A DNA stretch of 32,578 nucleotides from Cyanobacteria bacterium OH_CDB_20 (GTDB taxonomy: Bacteria > Cyanobacteriota > Vampirovibrionia > Gastranaerophilales > Gastranaerophilaceae): positions 1 through 32,578 of the forward strand of contig JAEZIX010000087.1 in NCBI GenBank assembly GCA_023415935.1, read 5' to 3'. The translations under genes were made by a program, and so were the position numbers. Below are positions 7,457-14,882 of this stretch, in pieces. The notes beneath the pieces are model-generated. The model was given only the letters and a program-made list of their open reading frames with translations, had not been told where the DNA came from and did not search any database. Every line of letters starts with the position of its first letter. Within the stretch, counting starts at the first letter, position 1.

Positions 7457-8761
7457 TTATGAAGCTGTTTCTTGAAGATTTGAAGCCTTCATTCTGTGGA
7501 TATTTGATTTCAAACCTTTAGCTAAATCTTCTCTTCCGCTTCTTTCATATATTTTTGCCATTGATTCAAGGAATTTAATGCTGTCAACGCTATTTGTTTG
7601 AATTCCTGATTCAGGTCTTTGTGCCATCTTGATTTTTGGATTTGGAGCCATTTTAGGCTGAGATACAGGAGCCTGAGCAAATCTTTGTTGTTGTTTAAGT
7701 AATGCAAGATTTCTTGAGATCTCCTCTTGAGAAACCGGTCTGCGCTGCAAAGAAGGAGCTTGTGCTGTTTGCATCTTAGCAACAGGTTTTTGAGCTGCAT
7801 AACCGTATGTTTGTTGTGTATAAGGATCCTTTTGGCTTTGACTGTACGCTTTTAGTCCATAGTTCATGTTTGGAGTAGCTTTAGCCATTGAAGGATTTTG
7901 AATTCTTGTCTTATTTATGCTTGCCATATTTTGTGAAGCTGCAACTCTTGCAGGCATTGGAGTTTCAGTTTCTCTTAAGCCTTGTGAAAGACCAATTTTA
8001 AGTTCATTATCTTTAGAATTTCCAAGACCTTTAATTCCAGCTAAAATAATAACCAAGAACAATCCGCCTAGTCCTAACAACTTTTTATCTACTTTTGCAA
8101 GTCTATGATAAACACGTTTTGCAAGAGGTGAAGTATTTTTAATTACTGAAACTGTCATTCTTGCTGCACTTTTTGCCATATCTTCGTATGATGGCTGAGC
8201 ATCTGGTTCATATTCACTGCCTTGCTCATAAACAGGTGCATAAGCTTCAATTGGAGCTGCAAGTTCTACTTCTGCTTTTGATTTATTATTTTCAGAAGTT
8301 TGAGCATTTGCATCTTCAGTTAAGGCTTCATCCACAGTTCCGGCAGTTTCGCCAGTTGCAGGCACTTCCGGCTGAGTAACTACAGCCTCAGGAGCACCGA
8401 AAGCCACATTTGTTTTATAAACATCTTTTCCGTGTACTAATATTTTTATGTTGTCTTTGGAATCAGGTTCAATCATAACGCTTTCAACATCAGGAACATT
8501 GTTATAAATTGTCGCAACCGATTCAACAGGAACAATTCCTTTTACGGTAATTAGTATCTCGTTTGTTGACTGAATATTCTTTCTTACGATAGTCGGCTTA
8601 TCCGCCCTCAAAATAATTTGATAACCGTTAACTGAGTTGTTAACTTCAACTGCCGAAAGTTTGTTCTGCATAGCAAAAGCGTTTAAGCCCAAACCAAACA
8701 CCACAACAGAACTTAAAAACAGTTTTCCTAATATTCTTACTTTATTCAATTCTTTTAACAT
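7457..8761 (-). CDS. Exported AMIN-like domain protein with a central membrane helix
   Basis: This 434-aa protein starts at ATG 8761. An in-frame TTG at 8791 has no Shine-Dalgarno, whereas AGGGGAG precedes 8761. The N-terminus is a signal peptide ending in GLGLNAFA. Residues 35-115 (LSAVEV...GYQIILRADKP...LVHGKDV) resemble the beta-rich AMIN domain, which localises envelope proteins to peptidoglycan or secretin complexes. An acidic, Ala/Glu/Pro-rich linker follows, then a membrane helix at about 229-246 (LLGLGGLFLVIILAGIKGLG). A Gln/Pro-rich, basic region comes next, and the tail is a short predicted helix (SIKFLESMAKIYERSGREDLAKGLK). The topology suggests a periplasmic N-domain and a cytoplasmic basic tail. 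No known family as a whole was recognised. Its promoter carries a 20-bp palindrome at 8855-8874. Confidence 0.85.
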   Translation of the reverse strand: MLKELNKVRILGKLFLSSVVVFGLGLNAFAMQNKLSAVEVNNSVNGYQIILRADKPTIVRKNIQSTNEILITVKGIVPVESVATIYNNVPDVESVMIEPDSKDNIKILVHGKDVYKTNVAFGAPEAVVTQPEVPATGETAGTVDEALTEDANAQTSENNKSKAEVELAAPIEAYAPVYEQGSEYEPDAQPSYEDMAKSAARMTVSVIKNTSPLAKRVYHRLAKVDKKLLGLGGLFLVIILAGIKGLGNSKDNELKIGLSQGLRETETPMPARVAASQNMASINKTRIQNPSMAKATPNMNYGLKAYSQSQKDPYTQQTYGYAAQKPVAKMQTAQAPSLQRRPVSQEEISRNLALLKQQQRFAQAPVSQPKMAPNPKIKMAQRPESGIQTNSVDSIKFLESMAKIYERSGREDLAKGLKSNIHRMKASNLQETAS

Positions 8762-8848
8762 ATCTCCCCTAACTCCCCGGGACTTACTCAACCTTAATGA
8801 TTAGAATACAGCTTCTAAAAGTTAAAAACATCAATCTATGGGTTTAAG

Positions 8849-8874
8849 ATTATATATTGACCATATGGTCAATA
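8849..8874 (-). promoter_or_regulatory. Promoter -10 with a 20-bp operator-like palindrome
   Basis: A minus-strand TATAAT lies at 8854-8849. Directly upstream, 8855-8874 is a perfect 20-bp palindrome with the core TTGACCATATGGTCAA, occupying the whole -10/-35 spacer. A dimeric regulator bound there would block the polymerase, or reshape a long spacer as MerR-type activators do. The half-site style is also seen in TetR-family operators. No regulator gene is present in the window. Confidence 0.65.
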
Positions 8875-9008
8875 AGATAATCCGAAACATAATGCAATAT
8901 TGTATTTTATAATCACTCAAATGATGTTAGAATTGTAAACACAATAAATTCAACAAAATAAGTCTACATAATATATTAAATTACAATTGGTTAGTTAGGA
9001 GACATAAG

Positions 9009-11297
9009 ATGCTTTCGTTTCTGTTCAAAAAAAAGGCGCCTTTAAGATCAAAGGACATAAATCATTTCTATAAAAAGCTAAAAGAAATATATAATTATAG
9101 CGAAATATCAGATGAGAGAAAAACTCACTTATCTGATTTGATAGAAAGAAACGGATACCTTCCGTATCCTCATATACAAGCATTGGAAGAATTGACTCCT
9201 GCTGAAACATTGTTTTGCCTCGAGCAAAAATGGAAAATGAATAACATCTTTAACGGAAACAATTTTGAGTTTGAAAACGAAAATATAAGTGCCGTAAAAC
9301 GTGGTGGATTCAAGAACGCCGATTGGATGAAAAGAGAACAGCATTCTATAAAACTTGTAAATCTTGCGGCTCTTGGCGACGGAAATAAATCCCACGAAGT
9401 AGGTAAATTTATCGATTGGCTTAAACAGCTGTTGATTCTACCTTCTGGCAATTTAAAAGAGGGCGTTTTGGCAACTACAATATATTTAATCCCTTTTCAC
9501 CCAAGAGAATTTGGCTGTGCATACTTGCCGACAAGTTCAAGTGTAAGCCAAAATTTAGAAGATAAATTATTGAAAGACAATCTTTCACTAGATGCAAAAG
9601 AGCAAGTGAAACTATTTATAACATTATCCCAACTTGCAGGACATCCTGTAATATATGATGTATTACCTCAAACTGGCCGTTTCTCTAAAATTGTTTTGGC
9701 TAACCCTCATATAGCAAGATGGTTCGACGTTGAAAACTTAATTATTGAAATAGCAAAAGAAGCGGATAAATTTGCAGAAGAGTTGAAACAAGAATTTGAT
9801 GAAGATGACGTTCAGATAGTTTCAAGAATATACAAAAGCAACTTAAAATGCGGTTCAGAAGATTTGAGCGAACAGTATAAAGTTATTTATGACAAACTAA
9901 ACGAAAAACTTGAACCTGTAAAAAAAGAACTATCTTGGAAAATGCTTTCAAGATGCGAACAGGCAAAGTTACATAAAAGAGTAAAAGAAATAATAGCAGC
10001 TGCCCACAACACGAAATCCAACAAAATAACCGAAGAAGACCACATAACAAACCAAGGGCAAGCAATTCAAGATTTGATAAAAGCAGGTCTATGGTCATCT
10101 CCTGGCGGGGCTTGGTGCTCTGCAGGAATCCCAATATTTGAAAAAATGTCTGAATGCGGAGGATATCCTCTATTCAAACATTATGACTACGAAGGTAATG
10201 ATGTAAGCAATTTCGCTAATTTAGACTGCCAAACACCTTATTATTTTACATTTTTAGAAACAGGGGATCTAAACTACCCTGTAATCGATTTTTGCATAGA
10301 GAGCTTAAAAGATATGCAAAAAGAATACAACTTTGACGGCATGAGAGTAGACCACATTGACCACATAGTTGACAAGTATTCAGAAAAAAATGGAAAACCC
10401 ATAAGTTACAGAGCACCTAAAGTCGTTATTGGAAAGGCTAATAAAGCAATAAAAGAACAAGTACCTTATTTTGCTACTTTAGCTGAGTATATGCTTTGGG
10501 ATAAGTATTATAAAGAGTATCATCAGGAAATGCATTTTGATGTACTTTGGGGTGATGATATTGTTTCACAGCACTCTAAAACACCTGAAGAGATTATGAA
10601 AAACAATTGCGAACTTCAAAACTATAACAATCAAAATATCAAGTTGCCAAATCTTTCTATTTTAAAGACTTACAACAATCAAGACGGCGAATTCAGAGTC
10701 ATTGACCAATATCCGGGACAGCTTGGAGAAAGAGGCGCTTTATTTAAATGGTTTAAAATGAAGTTTATTCCGGGAGGAAGAGATGCCCAAAGACCTGTCT
10801 TGTATATAGATGGAGATGAGTCTTTTACAACAAAAGGAATTGAAAGCACTATTGGTTCTGAAATTTCACTTGCCAGAACAAAGAATATTGAATTCTTTAA
10901 AGAATTTAATGCCATAGAAAGATTTGCGGTAAATAATGAACTCACTCTAAATGGTGAAGCGCAAATTATAACAGAAGATGAAGACGGGTTTGTAAGCTGG
11001 ATGATATCAAAAGACCCTATAAAAGAAACCCTCTTAATAGTTGCCAACTACCAATCCCCAAAGGAAAAAGTTTCTATCCAGCAAGATGATGGAACAATGG
11101 AAACAACTCTAAAAGAAGGAACTGCAGTTGAGAACAAAACTTTAAACTTACCTTCTGATTATAAAATAATAAGCGAAATTGTATATGACAAAAAGGCAGG
11201 GAAACTAAAAGAACAAGAATACAAAGAAGAAGGTCACGAACTTCATTTTGAAAAACTTGAACCTGCAGAGTATAAAATATATAGACTTCAAAGATAA
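9009..11297 (+). CDS. GH13-type (alpha-amylase superfamily) glycosidase/transglycosidase, divergent
   Basis: This 762-aa protein has no signal peptide, so it probably acts in the cytoplasm. GH13-like motifs appear in order: region I near 211-220 (GHPVIYDVLP), region II at 441-452 (NFDGMRVDHIDHI, nucleophile candidate D448), region III at 490-498 (TLAEYMLWD, acid/base candidate E493), and region IV near 562-570 (FRVIDQYPG, third acid candidate D566). PVLYIDGDE at 596-604 is the equivalent of the usual YYGxE turn. The His normally before the third acid is Ile here, and about 200 residues of helical sequence separate regions I and II. Family membership is therefore likely, but activity on alpha-glucans or trehalose-like sugars cannot be specified. 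The Shine-Dalgarno is TTAGGAG. A TATAAT at 8908-8913 is a possible -10. The gene stands alone and ends in a strong terminator. Confidence 0.7.
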   Translation: MLSFLFKKKAPLRSKDINHFYKKLKEIYNYSEISDERKTHLSDLIERNGYLPYPHIQALEELTPAETLFCLEQKWKMNNIFNGNNFEFENENISAVKRGGFKNADWMKREQHSIKLVNLAALGDGNKSHEVGKFIDWLKQLLILPSGNLKEGVLATTIYLIPFHPREFGCAYLPTSSSVSQNLEDKLLKDNLSLDAKEQVKLFITLSQLAGHPVIYDVLPQTGRFSKIVLANPHIARWFDVENLIIEIAKEADKFAEELKQEFDEDDVQIVSRIYKSNLKCGSEDLSEQYKVIYDKLNEKLEPVKKELSWKMLSRCEQAKLHKRVKEIIAAAHNTKSNKITEEDHITNQGQAIQDLIKAGLWSSPGGAWCSAGIPIFEKMSECGGYPLFKHYDYEGNDVSNFANLDCQTPYYFTFLETGDLNYPVIDFCIESLKDMQKEYNFDGMRVDHIDHIVDKYSEKNGKPISYRAPKVVIGKANKAIKEQVPYFATLAEYMLWDKYYKEYHQEMHFDVLWGDDIVSQHSKTPEEIMKNNCELQNYNNQNIKLPNLSILKTYNNQDGEFRVIDQYPGQLGERGALFKWFKMKFIPGGRDAQRPVLYIDGDESFTTKGIESTIGSEISLARTKNIEFFKEFNAIERFAVNNELTLNGEAQIITEDEDGFVSWMISKDPIKETLLIVANYQSPKEKVSIQQDDGTMETTLKEGTAVENKTLNLPSDYKIISEIVYDKKAGKLKEQEYKEEGHELHFEKLEPAEYKIYRLQR

Positions 11298-11329
11298 AAT
11301 AAAAGAGGACTTTATGTCCTCTTTTATTT
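11297..11329. terminator. Bidirectional Rho-independent terminator
   Basis: A 14-bp perfect inverted repeat (AAATAAAAGAGGAC / GTCCTCTTTTATTT) surrounds a 5-base loop TTTAT. T-rich flanks on both strands let it serve both the GH13 gene and the convergent small exported protein gene. Confidence 0.9.
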
Positions 11330-11360
11330 AATAGATATAATCTATAAAGTTCTTTTATTA

Positions 11361-11837
11361 CTAACCTTCTCCTGATCCGGCATCAGCAGTGTCACCTTCG
11401 CCACCAGCGGAAGGATCCTTAATTTCAACTCCCAGTGCTTTAAGCTCAGTTAGTGCTTTTGGAGCGAGTGCTGTATCTGCAAAGTTTTCAAGAACAGTTT
11501 GGAAACATTCAATTGCTTCAGGTTTATAGTTGCGTGATAAAAACAACTTGCCCAATTTATAATACATTGGAGCAAAAGCAGGATCAGGCGCAACAAGCAT
11601 TTGAGAATCAAGCTTCATCTTTATTTCAATAATTTTTGCATTTTCTTCTGGTGAAAAAAGCGATCTGGCATAAATTTTAGAAATAAGTTTATCAATATCT
11701 ACACCCATTGTAGTCAGCTCTTCAGCAGTTATTCCACCGGCTGATTTTTTTGATTTTTTAGCAGCATTCGCACTTTCGACGTTTGCCATCGAATAAACTA
11801 AACACAATAGAAGTAATAATACTAATATCTTTTTCAT
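11361..11837 (-). CDS. Small exported TPR-like protein
   Basis: This 158-aa protein starts at ATG 11837, preceded by AGGGA. A TTG 18 bases further upstream is less likely because MKKILVLLLLL is the natural signal-peptide start. Cleavage probably falls after the Ala-rich ESANAA. The mature protein is helical, with one clear TPR-like pair at about 90-130 (APMYYKLGKLFLSRNYKPEAIECFQTVL), and ends in a Gly/Asp/Glu-rich tail. A periplasmic adaptor role is plausible, but no specific family was recognised. It is transcribed divergently from the GH3 gene. Confidence 0.85.
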   Translation of the reverse strand: MKKILVLLLLLCLVYSMANVESANAAKKSKKSAGGITAEELTTMGVDIDKLISKIYARSLFSPEENAKIIEIKMKLDSQMLVAPDPAFAPMYYKLGKLFLSRNYKPEAIECFQTVLENFADTALAPKALTELKALGVEIKDPSAGGEGDTADAGSGEG

Positions 11838-11884
11838 CACAAATTTCCCTAACAATTATTCTACAAATAGCATACTACAATTTT

Positions 11885-11914
11885 TTGACATTGGTACTCA
11901 ATTAAATGTATGAT
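11885..11914 (+). promoter_or_regulatory. Sigma-70-type promoter with the start codon at +1
   Basis: TTGACA (11885-11890) is a perfect -35. An 18-base spacer leads to TATGAT (11909-11914). The expected transcription start, 6-8 bases after the -10, coincides with the ATG at 11922, so the message would be leaderless or nearly so. Confidence 0.75.
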
Positions 11915-11921
11915 TATTTTT

Positions 11922-12959
11922 ATGAAAATCCAAGAAATTATAGAAAATTTAACGCTGGAAGAAAAACTTACACAAATGTTTATTGTAGGTTACAAGGGTG
12001 ATAAACCTTTTAATTCCCACAATTTTGAATATTTAATCAATAAAAAACTTGGCGGTGTAATATTTTTTTCACAAAACATTTTATCTGAAGAACAAATTAA
12101 AAAGGCAGTTGAAGAGATAAAACAAAAAGTCAAAATTCCTCTTTTTATGAGTATTGATCAAGAAGGTGGAAGAGTTGAAAGAACAGAAAATATTCACAAT
12201 GGCAAAAAATATTTAAGCGCAAAATACATAAAAGAAAAAGGCATCGAAGAAACAATAAAACAAACAGAAGAAATATCAAAAGAGCTTATTTCTTATGGTA
12301 TTAATATGAACTTTGCGCCAGTTTTAGACGTAAATACAAACGACAAAAACCCTATTATAGGAGAGCGTGCATACTCTGCTAAAACAGAAGAAGTTATTGA
12401 GTTTGGAATAAAAGTACAGGAAACATATACTAAAAATGGAATAATCCCAGTTGTAAAACATTTTCCAGGGCATGGCGCTGGCTCAAAAGATTCCCACGTA
12501 AGCCTTCCGTGCATTAATTTACCGTTTGAAGAGCTTGAAAAAGTTCATATAAAGCCTTTCAAGGAAGCGATTAAAGCAGATGCTCCGGCAGTTATGGTTG
12601 CACATGTCCATTATCCTTGCTTCAACGAAGAAGAGCTTCCTGCTTCAATTTCAAAAGAAGTAATAAATGATTATTTAATTCAGAAACTTGGTTTTAAAGG
12701 CTTAGTAATTTCAGATGATATGGTTATGGGTGCAGTAAAAGAAATACCGCTTATAGAATCAGTTACAAAGGGGATAAAAGCAGGAATAACAATGTTTATT
12801 TTTAGAGAAGCAACTGATGAAATGCCACTACTTATCAAAGAACTTGAAAGTAAAATTGCACTTGGAGAATTAGACGAAAATATTATTAATAAAAATGTTG
12901 AAAAAATACTTAAAATAAAAGAAAAATATTGTACAAATAATTATTTATTTGTTTTATAA
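11922..12959 (+). CDS. nagZ: GH3 beta-N-acetylhexosaminidase (NagZ-like)
   Basis: GH3 NagZ enzymes release N-acetylglucosamine from muropeptides during peptidoglycan recycling. The 345-aa single-domain protein has the substrate-binding DQEGGRVER, NMNFAPVLDVN, the KHFPGHG loop with the Asp-His acid/base dyad (KDSHVSLP), MVAHVHYP, and the nucleophile motif VISDDMVMGAV. No signal peptide is seen, consistent with cytoplasmic recycling. I prefer ATG 11922 over ATG 11910. A strong promoter (TTGACA, 18 bases, TATGAT) has its -10 at 11909-11914, overlapping codon 11910, so only 11922 would be in the mRNA, at its very 5' end. uppS follows after 42 bases, giving two cell-wall precursor/recycling genes in a row. 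Another GH3 specificity is possible, but the KHFPGHGxxxxDSH motif favours NagZ. Confidence 0.92.
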   Translation: MKIQEIIENLTLEEKLTQMFIVGYKGDKPFNSHNFEYLINKKLGGVIFFSQNILSEEQIKKAVEEIKQKVKIPLFMSIDQEGGRVERTENIHNGKKYLSAKYIKEKGIEETIKQTEEISKELISYGINMNFAPVLDVNTNDKNPIIGERAYSAKTEEVIEFGIKVQETYTKNGIIPVVKHFPGHGAGSKDSHVSLPCINLPFEELEKVHIKPFKEAIKADAPAVMVAHVHYPCFNEEELPASISKEVINDYLIQKLGFKGLVISDDMVMGAVKEIPLIESVTKGIKAGITMFIFREATDEMPLLIKELESKIALGELDENIINKNVEKILKIKEKYCTNNYLFVL

Positions 12960-13001
12960 TCCATAAAAGAGTAGTCTCTAATTAAGATAAAGGAAAAATC
13001 T

Positions 13002-13742
13002 GTGTTAACCGAAACCAAACCACAAACTACGAGAGAGATAGTTAAAGAAATAGGCTTAAAACATATTGCTGTAATAATGGACGGAAATAGACGTTGGGCA
13101 AAAGCAAAACGCTTGCCATCTGCTATAGGTCACCAACAGGGTGTTTCTTCACTCAAAAGCATCTTGAAAGCTTGTGATGATTTCGGTATAGAATATCTTA
13201 CAGTATATGCATTTTCAACTGAAAATTGGAATAGAGCTGAAGATGAAGTTAACTTCTTGATGGGGCTTCTTGCAAAAACAATCTTAAATGAACTCAATGA
13301 AATGCATCAAAAAAATGTAAAAATAAAATTCATTGGTGATTTAGCAAAATTAAAAGACGATTTGAGACAAATATTACTTGATGCTGAAGAATATACCCAA
13401 AACAACACCGGAGTTAAGTTCCAAATTGCTTTTAATTACGGTTCAAGAATGGAAATAACAGAAGCTGTTAAACAAATCGCAAAAAAAGTACAAAATAATG
13501 AACTTAACGTCGAGAATATCACAGAAGAAACTATTACTGAAAACCTCTATACAAAAGATATTCCTGATCCTGATCTACTAATCAGAACAGGTGGCGAAAT
13601 GAGAATCAGCAACTATCTTTTATGGCAGCTTGCATATTCAGAGCTTTATATAACAGAAAAATTCTGGCCTGAATTCAACTCAAAAGCCCTTGAAGAAGCT
13701 GTTTTAGAGTTCAAGCATAGAAACAGAAGATTTGGAAAATAA
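13002..13742 (+). CDS. uppS: Isoprenyl transferase (undecaprenyl diphosphate synthase)
   Basis: UppS condenses isopentenyl diphosphate with farnesyl diphosphate to build the C55 lipid carrier for peptidoglycan and O-antigen. The 246-aa protein has HIAVIMDGNRRWAK with the catalytic Asp27, the GHQQG motif, YLTVYAFSTENWNR, and the C-terminal signature LIRTGGEMRISNYLLWQLAYSEL. The start is GTG at 13002 with Shine-Dalgarno AAAGGA eight bases upstream. An in-frame ATG further in would remove the N-terminal helix only. It overlaps the next gene by 11 bases, indicating an operon. Confidence 0.97.
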   Translation: MLTETKPQTTREIVKEIGLKHIAVIMDGNRRWAKAKRLPSAIGHQQGVSSLKSILKACDDFGIEYLTVYAFSTENWNRAEDEVNFLMGLLAKTILNELNEMHQKNVKIKFIGDLAKLKDDLRQILLDAEEYTQNNTGVKFQIAFNYGSRMEITEAVKQIAKKVQNNELNVENITEETITENLYTKDIPDPDLLIRTGGEMRISNYLLWQLAYSELYITEKFWPEFNSKALEEAVLEFKHRNRRFGK

Positions 13743-14322
13743 AAAAAAGAATATTACGGTTGCAACCGCAAACCCTCATAAGTTGAAAGAAATAAACGAG
13801 ATAAACACGTTTAAAAATATTACTCTTTCAATTGTTGAAGGTGATTTTGACCCTGAAGAAACAGGCTCTAATTTTGAAGAGAACGCATATATAAAAGCAA
13901 GAGAAGCTGCAAAAATAATGAATAACTACGCTCTAGCTGATGATACAGGGCTTTGCGTTGATGCATTGGGTGGCGCTCCAGGGTTATATTCTGCAAGGTA
14001 TGCTGAAACAGCAGAAAAAAGAATCCAAAGATTATTAAATGAACTTAATGATATACCCGAAGACAAAAGAACCGCAAACTTTACTTGCGCAATGGTCTTG
14101 GTAGATAAAAACGGAAATATTATCCACAAAGAAACAGGAATGGCTGAAGGTATTATTGTCGAAACAAATCAGGGTACAAACGGATTCGGATACGATCCTG
14201 TATTTTTCATGCCGGAATACAATCAAACAATGGCAGAGATGCCTACCGAGCTAAAGAACAAAATATCCCATAGAGCAAAAGCTCTAATTCCAATGCTTGA
14301 ATGGATTGATAAAAATTTGTAA
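13732..14322 (+). CDS. rdgB: XTP/dITP diphosphatase (non-canonical purine NTP pyrophosphatase)
   Basis: RdgB/HAM1 hydrolyses dITP, ITP and XTP to the monophosphates, keeping deaminated purines out of nucleic acids. The 196-aa protein has VATANPHKLKEI at 9-20, ALADDTGLCVDALGGAPGLYSARYA (the acidic metal site), GTNGFGYDPVFF and SHRAKAL, all standard. The start is unusual: the only codon that keeps the N-terminal substrate motif is TTG at 13732, inside the last four codons of uppS. The next ATG is too far in (residue 63). Translation is therefore probably coupled to uppS termination. Confidence 0.96.
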   Translation: MENKKKNITVATANPHKLKEINEINTFKNITLSIVEGDFDPEETGSNFEENAYIKAREAAKIMNNYALADDTGLCVDALGGAPGLYSARYAETAEKRIQRLLNELNDIPEDKRTANFTCAMVLVDKNGNIIHKETGMAEGIIVETNQGTNGFGYDPVFFMPEYNQTMAEMPTELKNKISHRAKALIPMLEWIDKNL

Positions 14323-14420
14323 ATTGCCCATATAAATATAGCTTAAAATAGGTTGTCTGCATTCATTCTTTACATAAAAATAAACTAATCTATGAAACAA
14401 AATAGAAAGAGGGAGTTTTT

Positions 14421-14882
14421 ATGGAAAAGCAAGAATTTTTTCAAAAGGCAAAAGATTTAATAGAATGTTGCTCAACATTATATCTAGGTACCATTAACAG
14501 AACTCTAAACTCAGGCGAATCAAGGGCAATGGCAAATATTAGATGTTTAAAAAAATACCCTCAAAACAGACTTCTATTTAAGGAAAATGATTTATCAAAT
14601 TATATAATAACTTCAAAATCAACCGATAAAACAGAAGAACTTACTGAACAAGAAACTGTATCTCTTTATTTTTATTGCGAAGAATACCATAGAACATTAA
14701 CATTATTTGGCAAGGCTGAGCTTGTCGAAGACAGCGAAATAAAAAACAAGCTATGGTCAGATGAATGGAAAATGTATTTTTCAAACGGCCAAGAAGATGA
14801 TAATTACGTTGTGTTCAAATTCATACCAAAAATCGCAAAATATTACGACTTAAAGTTTGACAAGGTAATAATGAATCTCTAA
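14421..14882 (+). CDS. Pyridoxamine 5'-phosphate oxidase-fold protein
   Basis: This 153-aa protein resembles the small split-barrel FMN-binding (PNPOx-like, general stress protein 26-like) family. It has a helix, then beta-rich segments LYLGTINRTLNSGESRAMANIRC, TEQETVSLYFYCEEYHRTLTLFGKAELVED and VVFKFIPKIAKYYDLKF. Such proteins bind FMN, F420 or heme and are usually oxidoreductases of unknown substrate. The Shine-Dalgarno AGAGGGAG is strong. It stands 98 bases downstream of rdgB and may have its own promoter (TTTACA near 14371). Its stop overlaps the stop of the convergent 510-aa gene by 4 bases. Confidence 0.75.
   Translation: MEKQEFFQKAKDLIECCSTLYLGTINRTLNSGESRAMANIRCLKKYPQNRLLFKENDLSNYIITSKSTDKTEELTEQETVSLYFYCEEYHRTLTLFGKAELVEDSEIKNKLWSDEWKMYFSNGQEDDNYVVFKFIPKIAKYYDLKFDKVIMNL

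Noticed and set aside
8762..8791. TTG start at 8791 for the AMIN-like protein
   Set aside because: It would put ten charged residues before the signal peptide, and the downstream ATG 8761 has an adjacent AGGGGAG.
10679..11047. 122-aa open frame on the minus strand
   Set aside because: Antisense to the GH13-type gene, no promoter or ribosome-binding site, and no recognisable domain.
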